A stretch of 64,000 nt of DNA from Mesocentrotus franciscanus. Taxonomy: Eukaryota > Echinodermata > Echinoidea > Camarodonta > Strongylocentrotidae. The stretch covers positions 32,868,790 to 32,932,789 of the forward strand of contig CP137667.1 of NCBI GenBank assembly GCA_037976565.1, read 5' to 3'. A program made the translations under genes and the position numbers. Under the pieces are notes generated by a model. That model did not search any database. It saw only the letters and a list, made by a program, of their open reading frames with translations, and was not told where the DNA came from. Positions 12,319 through 24,180 of this stretch are shown piece after piece; position 1 is the first letter of the stretch; the number at the start of each line of letters is the position of its first letter.

Positions 12319-15171
12319 TCAGGAATGACAATATGTATTCAAATAATGGCTTTTCAATTTTCTTCTGAATACACGAACACTAACAGACCTTTTAATCACA
12401 GAATCGAGAGAATTCCAGAACTTGGGACCTGTATATATTAAGGTATTTTGAGCAAATCGTGTTCTTGTTCTAGGAAGGTGATAGGAAAACGCCTGTCGGG
12501 TAGGATAGTCGTGAACTTGATTTCTTTTCTTAAACAAATATGATAGTGCCTGGGGCAGTTCGTTGTTATTCAGCTGAAACATGAGGCTGCCTAATTGTAA
12601 ATTAAAAATATCCTGAACTCTCAGTACTTTAGTATCAAAGAAGAGAGGGCCCGAGTGAGTACGAGCAGGTACATTGCAAATTGTACGTATTGCTCTTTTT
12701 TGAACAACAAGGATTTTGTCCAGTTGGAGTTTCAGTGAATTACCCCAGGCAAGAATACCATAGTTCAAGTAGGACAACATTAAAGTGGAGTACAACATTT
12801 GCAATACATATGATGGGAACATAGATTTCAGTTTGTATATCACACCAGCATTTCTTGATAGTAATGAACACAAATAATTTGTATGTATTTTCCATGTCAT
12901 TCCATCATCAATAAACAGGCCAAGAAACTTGGTCGATTGTACTTTCTTAATTTTGACATTGTTGAAATAGATATCTCCAGGTAAATCGGAGACTGAATTG
13001 CTAAAAAACATGAAATTAGTTTTGATCAAATTCAGGGATAGTCTATTCGCAAAAATCCACTGTGCAACATTTTTAAGTTCCGAATTGACAGTTTCAACAA
13101 GAATTTGAGGATTCTTATGTGAGTAAAATATGCTTGAGTCATCTGCGTATAGTATAAATGACAATAGTCGGGATGAAAATTTGAAGTCATTTATATATGT
13201 TATGAATAGTAGTGGCCCTAAGAGAGACCCTGAGGAACACCGCACGTAACAGGCTTGACACTCGATGCAATTCCATTTAGTGAAACAAATTGTGTTCGAC
13301 TACTGAGGTAACTTTTGTACCACTCCAAGGCCTTACCCCTGACACCATAATGCTGAAGCTTTTTAAACAAAATGTTATGATCAATTGTATCAAATGCCTT
13401 GGAAAAATCCAGGAATAATCCTACAGTATGACAGCGGTCGTCAAGAGCGGACGCAATTTTATTTATAAAAAGAAGTAGAGCATGAGACGTTGAATGTTTC
13501 TCTCGAAAACCAAACTGAGAATCCGCCAAAATTCCACAACGTGTAAAAAAATTAAATGTTCGATTGTAGATCAATTTTTCAAGAATCTTTGAAAAAGTGG
13601 TGAGTAGAGAAATTGGCCTGTAATTACTACGTTCCAGAGGATCACCCTTTTAAAAAATCGGTATAACTTTTGCTATCTTCATTTTTCAAGGTACTATGCC
13701 ATTCAACATAGACAAATTCATAATATGGGTTACAGGTACGTTAATTTCTTTAATGACACTTTTCAGTAACATATTTGTAATATCATCATAACCTGGGGCC
13801 TTTTTAACCTTTAAACTGTTCAAAATGTCAGTTATTTCTTGTTCATTGGTTGGTACCATGAATAGTGTAGAGGGGTTGGGATTATTTAAAAACAATCAAA
13901 TGATTTTGCCGACTTTGGTATAGCTAGATCGAGCCAAATCTGGTCCAATATTGGTAAAAAAAGGTCATTAAATATTTCGGCAATAGTTTGTTTGTTGTCA
14001 GTTGCGGTTCCATGATTCTTAATTTTAGTGATTTTTAGTGAATTTGGTGAACTGTTAAGTACATTCTTTATGGTTCTCCATGTTCCTTTAATGTCTCCAC
14101 TACAGGAAGTAAACTGATTACAATAATAATCTTTTTTGGCATTCCGAAGCAGGTTTGTCAATGTATTTTTATAATTTGTGTACTTCAAACGATTTTTATT
14201 TGTGGGGTTACATTTGTATTTATAGAACAGCCTATTTTTCCTGTTTATTGATTTCAAAAGTGTCGAATTGACCCAAGGCATTAGAGGAGTCTTTTTGTAA
14301 CTTGAGAGTTTGAGATTCTGTGTCGGGAAAGCTTCATTGTAAAGTTGAATAAAGATATTCAAAAATTTCTCATCAGATATATTTACGTCTTCTTCATTTA
14401 AGACCATGGTCCAATCAACATTTCCAAGTTTAGCTTTAAAATTATTCACATTTTGGGGGGTAATTTTACGCAGGTTCTTCTTTTGGTGTGGACCGGATTT
14501 TTGTTTCTGTGTCAAAGAACAAAAAGCAAATATAGGATAGTGGTCTGAAATATCTGATAGAATAATTCCTGCATCTGGAAAAGGCTGCATGTTGCAAAAT
14601 ATATTGTCAATGATGGTTTTAGAATGTTCTGCTGCCCTCGTGGGTTTTGTTATGAGCGGTAGTAATGAGAATGAAGCCATATACTCACAGAATCCATTAC
14701 AAAGGCATTTGAATCATATTTTAAAAGATCAGCATTAAAATCTCCCATCAATATGCATGACTTAGATGTGAAAATAGGATGAGACAATATAGTTTGAATT
14801 CCAAGAATAAATTCCTCAGTGTGAGATTGCGGAGGTCTGTATACTATGCCAATAACAATATTCTTATTACCAGTAACACATATTTCTATAAATAAGGTTT
14901 CCAAGGCATCGGTCATAATAGTAAGATCATTTTTCATCTCATACTCAAAGTGTGTAGGAATATACAAAGCAACACCGCCTCCTCGTTTGTTTTTTCTACT
15001 GTTGGTAATCATAGTATAACCAGAAAGAGAATACATTGAATGAGGTGAACCAGAGAACCATGTCTCCGTGATACCAATAATAGCACGTTCACATTGAACC
15101 TTGTCAAGTAAGATTTTCAGTTTCTCAAAGTTCTTGTTCATACTTCTTATATTCATGTGTAAAATGCACAA
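12319..15171 (-). pseudogene. LINE ORF2: AP endonuclease and reverse transcriptase, broken
   Basis: The N-terminal segment (15171-14650) is an exonuclease/endonuclease/phosphatase-type domain, with LHMNIRSMNKNFEKL, ITETW, IVYRPP and MGDFNADL. After a frameshift, 14680-13886 carries SDHYPIF, the histidine end of the endonuclease. The RT follows: KVKKAPGYDDI, LFLDFSKAFDTIDHNI, GVPQG, LLGPLLFITYIND and the catalytic FILYADD box, then the thumb region LNYGILAWG. Frame changes occur near 14660, 13890 and 13220-13245, and two in-frame stops lie between 13575 and 13690. The motif style places it in the CR1/Jockey group; the exact clade needs a tree. Confidence 0.85.
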
Positions 15172-15655
15172 CTTATTTTTGGACCTGCTTTGTGTTATAA
15201 ATCTTCATTACTGACTGAGGAAAAAGGAAAAATGTCTCTTAAATTATACATGTATAATAGTTAATAATTTGGCCAAGGTGTTGCACAGACCAGGGAGGTG
15301 GCAGACAAAACAGCACAACGTAATATCACACTGCTTACACAAGTATATTGGAACTGGATAACGTAGAGCAAGGTTGATAACACGAGATAAGTATATTCGA
15401 GTAAACAAAAACAAAAGTGAACACAGCTGCAGATAGACATGAAGAACAGTAAAACAAACAAAAAATCATGTATGTACATGAAAACAACATAAACACAATG
15501 ATAACACATAATTATATACACTGAAATAACAACAGTATATACGAACAATATTCTGCACCTCTCACTGAGTGATTAAAACGTCACTACAGAAAAGAAAACG
15601 GACAATCAAATAACAGTATATAAAGCAATTGCTTGAAAAAAAAGAAGCATCATGT

Positions 15656-16674
15656 TTATTTGCTGAAGAATGGTTTACCTCCAACGCCTCGCCATTTCCC
15701 TGCGTAAAACCGCAACTTCGTTCCTTCGCGGAAAAGCTTCGCCACATCATCAGCATACTTTCGCTTCTCTTCAAGGTCTGGCTTAGATAGGTCGTCGATA
15801 ATGTAATAGTTTACCTCTCCGAGTACTCTCCTTGCCTCCTTCATGACATTAATTTTATGCCCATGAGAAATCATCTGGACAAGAATATGTCGTGGTCTAT
15901 CACCTTTTCTCCCCACACGATGAGCTCGATCAACCTGGGTATCATCCAAGTTGTATTTCTCTCTCAAGATTCCTTGCACAATGTTAAAGGTAAAGACCAG
16001 TTTTGGAAACGCCCCTCTCTCAAAAAAATGAAATGGAAGCTCTCATTACCAATCATGTGAAAGAATATGTTTTGACTAACACGTGATGATACAAATTTTG
16101 CCGGGAAAGTCGGGAAACCGCCTACTAATTGATATATTTGGTAAATTATTATATCTATTGGGACCAAATAGATATCGCGCACGTGGTCGCGTAGTCCCAT
16201 ATACATCTTTCTGTGTACAGTGCTTGTAACTTTACCAAGACTGGGCCAAATTTCTTATCATTTTGATGATTCCAGAACCTTGCAGTACATACCAATACTT
16301 ATATGCTAGATGATCAACCTTTTCTGATCGATTCCACAACGTTTCTTTCACAATGCAATCGCATGACCAGAACTGGTCTTTCTCTTTAATGCAGTTTTCT
16401 TGATTTTCCTCTCCTTCTTTCTCTGCCATCCCCACGATACGGAAATTGTTTTGACGAGAGATACGTTCAGATTTATTAATGATTCCTTTTGGTCCTTAGC
16501 ATGGCGTTTCAGCTCAATGATTTCTTTTTCCATCCCCTTCATTCTATTCTCAAGATCAGAATTTTTTCGTTCAAGGTCAGATATTCTTCTGCTCTCATAC
16601 TCAACTGCTTTATTGAGTTCAACTTCTAGTCTTTTAATCTGAGAGATGAGTGTACTCACCGCATCCTTCACCAT
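15656..16674 (-). pseudogene. LINE ORF1 (coiled coil plus RNA-binding region), broken
   Basis: The first part (16674-16348) is a heptad-rich coiled coil, with ISDLERKNSDLENRMKGMEK as its core. The last part (15979-15656) reads VDRAHRVGRKGDRPRHILVQ and later KLRFYAGKWRG, the pattern of the RRM/C-terminal domain of L1-type ORF1 proteins, which coat the element RNA. The two are now in different frames, with 15980-16347 out of frame. The spacer 15172-15655 separates it from ORF2. Confidence 0.7.
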
Positions 16675-16734
16675 CGCTTGTATTGTAGCGGAAAGAGAAG
16701 GGGTATCATGGTCGCTCTCATGCAGGCTTTTATT

Positions 16735-17950
16735 GGTTTTTGATTGGTTAAAAGTGTGTCACATGATCAGAAATAAACAAACTATTTTGCAAAAAAGTAC
16801 TATTTACCTCAAGTAGGCGGTACATATTTCTATAAAAAATAATAAAGTAATGACAATTTTATGTCGATATTCGTTATTTCGTCCCATTATGCAAAATGGC
16901 TTGTGATAGTCACTGCAGATGGCTTATCATAATCACAGGTTCTTTTGGGACATAAAGTCTGGGTTTTCTGTCGTGTTCACTTGCTAACCAAACCTGATGT
17001 GATGATACTCTTTAAAGGCCACACAAGTAATCTTTGCTCTCATATCTCGGCTTACAATGATGTTTGTAGTCTTCCTGTGCCACTTTGTATTCATCATGGA
17101 ATAGATATACCTAAAAGATTCAAGATTATTTAAATGCTCCCGTATTGCAAGAATAATGTATACCGGTATTGAAAGGGTTTTCATGGAGCTTACGACGACC
17201 AGAAACGGGCAATTTCGCAATTGTGTTGCAAAAAGCAATCCTTCCGTCTGCTTGTGCCTATATTGATTGGTCCAAAATTACACGTGTGGCAATTAGCGAT
17301 AGATTTAACTGTTAACCGAAAATTACCCAGTCCTTTATTTGTTTTATATACCGCATCTCAAGTGTCAATTCTTAAAAAGATATATTTTAATAAAATTTGC
17401 CTGTTTAAATGTATTTATATAGGAAAGGAAATTTACCCGTCTTAGAGCTATCCACTGTTAACTTTTCTTCGCGTCCTTGCATTGTACGCGCAAGTAGAAC
17501 TATGCCCGGTCAATATTTTTCGCTTTACTGCCCAGCAGTCAGTAGCGAATTTCATGCATGTAGTTTTGACCAATCAGAGGCTTAGAATCTTCATATGCGG
17601 TATCTTTATTATATTTTAACTAATATCTCATTTCATAGAATTATCTGATTAATATGATCAATGTCTATTCCGTAAAGAATGTTGTAAAACATGAAATTCT
17701 TGTTTGAAGCGACCCAACTGAGTACGATATAATCCATCAATCTGTCAGTTCCACTTACTATCCTACTCTATATTCATTTTTCATCCGATTATTATCTAAG
17801 ATGTGAAATCTAAATGATATTTTTCGACGAAAGGCCTTGCAATATTCCTTATTGGCGTCATGGATTACGTAGTTTGGCATTTTCGTAGCCATAAGCTCAA
17901 AGATATGTGAGAGGGGAGATTATCTGTAATCTTCTCGCATCATCCGAATA
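16735..17950. other. Duplicated non-coding flank, resumed after the LINE
   Basis: Continues the unit A flank and aligns with 39030-40250, 27020-28460 and 52310-52910. It contains a conserved CCAAT-like word (gaccaatcagaggct near 17569). Short open frames here are not gene-like. Confidence 0.55.
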
Positions 17951-18767
17951 TGTGTAGTACATAGAAATCTACGTAAAAGAATTTATGTATACTCTGAGAT
18001 TTTGTAACGATCACAATTAGAGGAAATTGACCAAGTCTCTCTAAAATTCACACGTATATTGTACACAAAAAACACACACACGAGGCATGAAAACCTGGTA
18101 CAAAGTTTGAAGCTATTTCTAGTCATATTTCGAATATGAGGGAAATTTAAGAGCTATACTGTTCTGCGACTAAACTAAAAAGAATAAGAAAGGGCACAGA
18201 TTAGCCATCTTCTCTTTAAGAAGTTTGATTCGGAAAAAATGATGACTTACTGTATACTGAGGAATGGATGAATTTGGTCGGAAACTGATACAAGTTCGCA
18301 TTGAAGGTGTAACGAAATAATTCCCGCTCGCTTTGCTTCCTCGGACAAGAAAGACTGCACGCCGTCTTTGTGGAACCAAAACTGGCGCATGCAGGACGAA
18401 TTTTGAAGGCCTATCAAGCGCCCCTTAATATTTAGAAAGTTTCAGTGTCACTTTCAGTTAATTGTATCAGATTTTACATATATCATGTATATTTCACATT
18501 TTGCAATGATTTCACAATATGGTATACAAATAACATAAATAAATAAGAATAAACATGCGCATGATAAACATGAATTCTATTATGATGGACGAAAATAGAG
18601 AGTGAGTACTTCGTATATACTTGTTTGCACTCAGTAAAAACACTTAACTAAAAAAAATAGTACAATTTCGAGGGCCTATGGTGAAAACAGATGCCTTTTG
18701 AGTTATAGGCGCCAAAAGGTTATTTATTTTATAAACGGTCTTTTATAAAGAGACGAAACGAACAGTA

Positions 18768-19795
18768 AGGTAAGGTAAGGAAAGGTAATTTTTATTCATC
18801 AACATATCGTATATAGAAGAAGAAAAGGGATCGGTGAGAATATCAAGATCAGATATTAGAGAGGTATCCGTTGCATCATTTGTAGGAAATGAAATTGATT
18901 GTCATCTTTCATGGAAAGAACATATTCAGACAATAAGCAAATGCATACGGAAGAAAGTAGGCATTCTGTTTAAACTGAGACATTTTGTTCCCAAAAATAT
19001 ACTTGTGTTATTATATAAGGCTTTTATACAGCCTCGCCTCTCTTATGGAGTAGAAGTATGGGGGAGCACTTACAAAAGTAATCTAAATTGTATGTATTTA
19101 AGTAAGAAATGGCAATGAGAGCAATTACATTCAGTCCATTTTAAACAGACTCCAACCGTCATTTTAAAAGTCTAGAAATATTTAATATTTCAAAACTTCA
19201 TGAACTTGTTGTATCAACATTCATGTATGATCTGGTAAAAGGTGGATTACCACACTATTTAGATGATTATGTTCAGATGGTACAGCACAGATAATCGGAT
19301 ATACAACAAGAAGAAAAGAAAGTGGCTTACTCTATCAACCAAGATGTAAGACAACGCAAGGACAATTTCGTATTTTGTGTGTAAGAACAAAGATGTGGAA
19401 TGATCTCCCAGATGAAATTAGATTAAAAACATCGAGATCATCTTTAGGAAAAGCATCTTTCCACCTACCTTCGATGTAAATTTAATTTTTTTAATTGCTT
19501 AAGAATGTAACTAGGCTCGACTAGTACATGTGCTAACTTTTAGTTCCCATTAACGACTTCACCTAAATATTAGTAATACATTTATTTACGTGTATATCTT
19601 GTTTACATTTAATAGTATGCAATTCTATGTATAAATATCGTTTTAAAACCATTATTTTTCAATCAACATTACTCTTCTGTTATGTATCGGGTATCAGTAT
19701 TATTCTTTGCATTGTATGAGTGTTCTTATACTGCAGTCAATATTGTGATGTCCTGTTGTTAAAAAATTCAAATTCAAATTCAAATTCAAATATTT
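18768..19795 (+). mobile_element. CR1/Jockey-like LINE 3' remnant, unit B copy
   Basis: Same remnant as at 3429. The RT fragment at 18834-19118 carries HLSWKEHIQTISKCI and SYGVEVWG and ends at the same broken codon region as unit A. This copy has lost part of the 3' UTR, including (AT)n, and closes with repeated AAATTC units at about 19768-19795, some 100 bp before the LRR-Ig stop. Confidence 0.75.
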
Positions 19796-19892
19796 GTGTC
19801 AGACTAGCAAATAATGGTCCTGGGGTAAAAGCTAAAAATTCGGTCAATGCAGGATATTGACAGTGTTGCTGTTTCCTACGTTACTCGTTATA

Positions 19893-22800
19893 TCACGTGA
19901 CAATACTCCATCTGACTTTAGGAACGGTTATGATCGGACATGTCAACACATATTGTACGAAACAAGTAATTACAAGCATAAGTGTGATTATAGTGCCATC
20001 AGCTGACTGGAGACAGCACTTTCCATCTCCCAATGCCCAACTGGTCAGGTTTTCCGTCGGACCAATATCTTCAGTATTTTCTGAGATTGGCTGCAAGAGC
20101 TTGCTGCCGCTATCTTTCACACTTGGGTAACACTGAACCGACAGGTTGGAGTATTCGCCTGTCTCGCCACCGTTGTGGAACTCGATATGGACGAGGACAT
20201 TGATGTCAAGCGTATCCCCTTCACTGATGGCGCGACAAGTTAGAGAAATATTGATCTCTTCTTTATCAACGTAAAGACGCCTGGAGTCCAATTTGACCCT
20301 AGGTGACCCGGCTACTATTTCTAGATCTGCCATCGAATGGTCCACTGACAGAGTCTCGTTGACATCAACATCAGATTCTGCAGGAACCCAGGAAATTTTG
20401 GGAAAGGGGTAAGATGCGGCGGGACACTGAACTAGAACCTCCGAGTTGTTCGATATTGTACAGGTTTGCTCTTCCGACACAGACAACGGACAAGGGAAAC
20501 CATCTTTCAGTAAGTCCGACAGAAGTTTGCCAGCATGACCTTCTGGTGCAGAGCACTTGGTACTAACAAAGCTGATACTGTCCTCCACTTTCACTAACCA
20601 ACGCTGGTGGCAGTCACATATTAGCCTGTTGTCTCCCGCACTAACGGATGTCCTGAAAGGCGCTTGATCGGAGGAGGACCTAGGGATGATTTCACGTTCC
20701 AAATATGATAGACTGTTGTCATCCAAGTTCAGTGTTCCAAGATTTGTGAGGATCTTGAAACCATTTCCACACCTCCAGGCAGAGAACAACCAAAGGTTGT
20801 TGCCTTTGAGGGTTAGGACCTTCAGAGGATGCGATACGCCGCTGACACCGCAACTGGAGAGAACTCTGATGCGATTGTTTGAGAGATCAAGGGTATGTAA
20901 TCTAGGATATAGCTTGGTTAAGTCCTTCAGTTTAAGTTCTTCCAAGAGATTGCCAGAGACATCCAAAATGAGCATCAAGGGAGCAAAGACTTGAGGGAGT
21001 TCAACAAGACCGGACTCTTGATAGCGAAGATGTCTCAACTGTGTGTGGTACACTTTGCTCCTGTTATCGTATTCTTCTAGAATCGATATGTTGATAAAGT
21101 ATATACCTACCGTGGTCTGGGTAAGTGAAGTATTGAACGAAGATGTACTTAAAACAACATTTTCAAGGACCAATGAGTTTAGCGTGTTTAGTGATAAAGG
21201 GGGACACGAATCGGCCACATCCTGAAGCATCCCCCATGGACTAGGACAAACTGAGCATAGTGTCCGCAAAGAACTCTACCAGAAACATTCAGTAATGACG
21301 ACCCGTACACAGCAAAATTAAAACTGTTCGTCAAGACATCATGCATTCCATTAGACATGAACTCTGTATGCCTTGATCCGATTGAAAGATTGTGTAATGA
21401 AATATTCTTTGTTGTATTCGTATCATAGTATGATATACGGTTTCCATCCATAGAGAAATGGATAAGATTGTTAAACATGTTAAAGACGTCGAGTTCAAAC
21501 CTATCGATGCTGTTGTTCGACAGGTGAAGAGACCTTAGATTTGGGAAATTATGAGATATCTCACGTGGGATTCTTTTAAGATAGTTTCCACTCAGTATAA
21601 TTGTATGCATTTGAGGGAACACTCCAAGCACTATTGGAAAAGCCAGCAAGTGTGTGTTTTTGAGAGACAGTGTGAAGAGATGAGGAAGGGTCTGCAATAT
21701 GTTGGGCGAAATAAAAGTGAGTGGATTGTCATCCAAAATCAGGGTGTTCAAACTGGGAAGATAAGAAATACCAAATATTTCGGATATCAGGTTGCTAGTC
21801 AGGTCGACAAAGCACAAAGACTGCATTCCTCTGAATGAGTCGCTATCTACTCTTGTTAGTTTTGCGTATTTTAAATGGAGATTCGTCAGTGGTCGGATAA
21901 ATTCGAGTTGATTCTTGTTCCTTATTGGATTGTAGCTTATAGTGATGTCATTTATTCTACGCAGGTTGGAAAAAGCATAAGCTGAAATACTATAAATTTT
22001 ATTTTTTGACAGGTTTATCGATAGAAGATTTTGAGCATCAAACCGTCCCGATATAAATGCTATTTCATTGCCCGATAAACTGATTGTTTCCAAACTAGGT
22101 AAATTTGCTAGATCGGAAGCTGATATTGTGACAATTAGATTCTGGTTCAAATCAACATATACCAGGTTACTTAGTCCAGAAATTCGGGAAATGGATGTCA
22201 TCAGGTTATTGTTTGCTGATAGGGAGGACAGCATAGGTAGTAATGTCAAATTGTGGATATCCTTTAAGTTGAAGTTTACAGCGCGAAGGTGAGTATGGCT
22301 TTTCACAATTACATAATCCATTTTCCCTTCAAGAACTGTTAAAAACTGCAGCCTAGGCATCTTGGTCAGTATTCTGGCAATCCCATCGGCATGATCGGGA
22401 GAACTTTCCACAGTAATGGTCAGTTCTGTGAGATTTTCGAGAAGTGGGATTTCCTGCAGTTTGATGACCTCACTCTGATGCGAGACAAACAAACCCTTTA
22501 ATGAAGGGATGCCGCTGATGCTACCAAGTTCAGAAATTCTGTTGCTGTTGAGATGTATTATGTCAAGCTCTGGATTGAAGGCATCCTTGAAGATTTCACG
22601 GATCCTGTTTTCATTTAGGATCACAGTTTTTAAACCAGGAAACAAGAAAGAACCACTCGATATCTCGGAGATCAGGTTACCTGTAAGATCTACTTTCATT
22701 AACTTCAAGAGACCCGATAGTGAAGTCCTATAGATAGACGTTATCGTGTTAAAGCTCAGGCCGAGGATTTCTAGCTCCTCGGGAAACTGATCCCCTTGGA

Positions 22801-23317
22801 TAAATGTGATCTTGTTGTGATCCAGCATAAGCTTTTTTAGTTTTGGAGCATGTGCCTTCAGGTTGCTTCCAACGCTGCGAATATTGTTGAACACCAGGCC
22901 AAGTTCTTGTAGTGACGTGAGATTGTGAAACACGGGAATGACTGTGAGGGCGTTGCGGGATAGAGTAAGGTATTTCACCTGACGGAGGATCGTAAACAGC
23001 CAATCATCGATGAACTTAAAACCGTTGTCCATTAAATCGAGATATATAATGCCTGTCCGATTCTGGAAAAGTTCAGGTAATAATTTTGAATGTGGTACAT
23101 CGAGATCGAGGCCACGGAAGGCTACATCTTCAAAAGTGTGTTTTAGCTGAGCCCCTACCCGGAAGACCCCTTGGCAGGAAACGTGTTGTAATGTACCAAA
23201 ACATGAGCAGTCTCTGCAGATATCAATATGTTCAGGAACAGCGAAGTACAGCATGGCAATCAGCATGAACAAAGCAAGACATGGTTTACCAGTATGTCCC
23301 CGTCGTCTGGGTGCCAT
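19893..23317 (-). pseudogene. LRR-Ig surface protein, copy 2 (one frameshift)
   Basis: Probable start is the Met of MAPRRRGHTG at 23317, giving a signal peptide. The open frame extends to 23437, but that extension has no counterpart in copies 1 and 3. The first frame (to 21188) holds LRRNT (CRDCSCFGTLQHVSC) and about two thirds of the LRRs. The second (from 21269) holds the last LRRs, the LRRCT, the Ig-like domain and a hydrophobic C-terminus ending KVRWSIVT. The break is a C-run of five at 21231-21235, where the other three copies have six. That single base is the only lesion seen, so the copy is either a very young pseudogene, an intact gene with a homopolymer error, or a null allele. Confidence 0.85.
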
Positions 23318-23678
23318 CGTACCGTCTTTGGTGATAACAAATCTGGGAGTGTAATGACAAAGACAGTGCAATGACGGGCGCATTCGTATTTCGGAAGGGG
23401 CTTTATTTCTCAGTAAGTCAAAGGGGACGTCCACCATGATATGAAGTTGGTTTTAACAGAAGAATAAAATGAGAGGAACAGGTCAGTGAAAGTTTGAGCA
23501 GTATTAGTAACCGATTGAAAATATGAAAGTTATGAATTATTTTTGAAGGTGCGATTAATCAAACACAAATTAGCAACTCTGCATTGTTTCTTGCCAGCTC
23601 CCTTCCCATTTTCCATGTACTAAAACACTTCAGAAATTCATATTTTTCCATAAGAAATTTTTCATTCATACATTCACC

Positions 23679-24000
23679 GTAGAGGTGTCGTGGTTTAGTG
23701 GATACGTCACCGGACTGTGGATCACATGGTTCGCGGCTTGAGTCCCGCTGCACTGACGTCTTTTAGCGAGACATCAATCCACATGCATTGCCACACTCCA
23801 CCCAGGTGAGGTAATTGGGTACCCAGTAGAAAGAAATTCCTTGAGTGCCTGAGTGTCTCTTCATGGAAGCTCGGCTAAAGCCGGGGAAATACTATTATTT
23901 CAGGGCCCTCAGGGAGAACAGTATTAATACTGATGAGGCTGCCCTGGGTAATAAGACATATTATTATTATCATTATCATTATTATTATTATTGTTATCAT
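23679..24000 (+). mobile_element. tRNA-derived SINE, fullest copy (unit B)
   Basis: The head resembles a tRNA, with an A-box-like TGGTTTAGTGG at 23691-23701 and a B-box-like GGCTTGAGTCC at 23735-23745, the two internal RNA polymerase III promoter parts. The body contains 'cacccaggtgaggtaattgg' and 'ctaaagccgggg', and the tail is (TTA)n with variants. It sits about 360 bp upstream of the LRR-Ig copy 2 start. Units A and C lack the head, and unit D has internal deletions. Confidence 0.8.
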
Positions 24001-24180
24001 TAATATGATTGAATTAGTTTTTGCAAATATTGCAAAGATACGTCACAGTGTTGCCACTTTGTGCTTCAGTGATGACAACTACAAATATTAATAACTTTTC
24101 AGATTTCAATCAGATATTGCTAAAATTTTACTAATTTGTTTCTCTCATTTTCTGCTTTTTATAAAAGCAAGTTGATATCA

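Larger units (their letters stand above)
11887..16729 (-). mobile_element. Near full-length CR1/Jockey-like LINE inserted in unit A
   Basis: About 4.84 kb lie between two halves of a sequence that is continuous in unit C (39020-39040, 'catcaaacattattggttttt'). A short 'ttatt' duplication flanks the insert (11882-11886 and 16730-16734). Read on the minus strand, a short leader is followed by ORF1 (16674-15656), a spacer, ORF2 with endonuclease and reverse transcriptase (15171-12319), and a 3' UTR of about 430 bp with no poly(A). Both ORFs carry frameshifts and ORF2 carries stops, so this copy cannot supply its own proteins. Confidence 0.85.
365..17950. repeat. Tandem duplication unit A (LRR-Ig copy 1)
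   Basis: First of four long direct repeats. It is recognised by the shared word 'acggtgattggcttg' near 459, also at about 30447 and 41069, followed by a LINE remnant, an LRR-Ig gene and a common non-coding flank. It is the longest unit because it carries a hAT-like element, a second insert, a MULE-like MITE and a 4.8-kb LINE. Compared with units C and D it has lost about 1.2 kb at its right end: near 17948 the text jumps from 'catccgaatat' directly to 'gtgtagtacatag', skipping the CT/GT microsatellite and the start of the next block. The flank 8846-11886 is almost word-for-word the same as 36460-39030 in unit C. Confidence 0.8.

Noticed and set aside
16945..17133. Small ORF repeated in unit C (39241-39429)
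   Set aside because: Conserved only through the recent duplication. Units B and D do not keep the frame.
23679..23760. Functional tRNA gene
   Set aside because: It has A- and B-box-like words, but they head a SINE body with a (TTA)n tail, and sister copies are deleted in this region.
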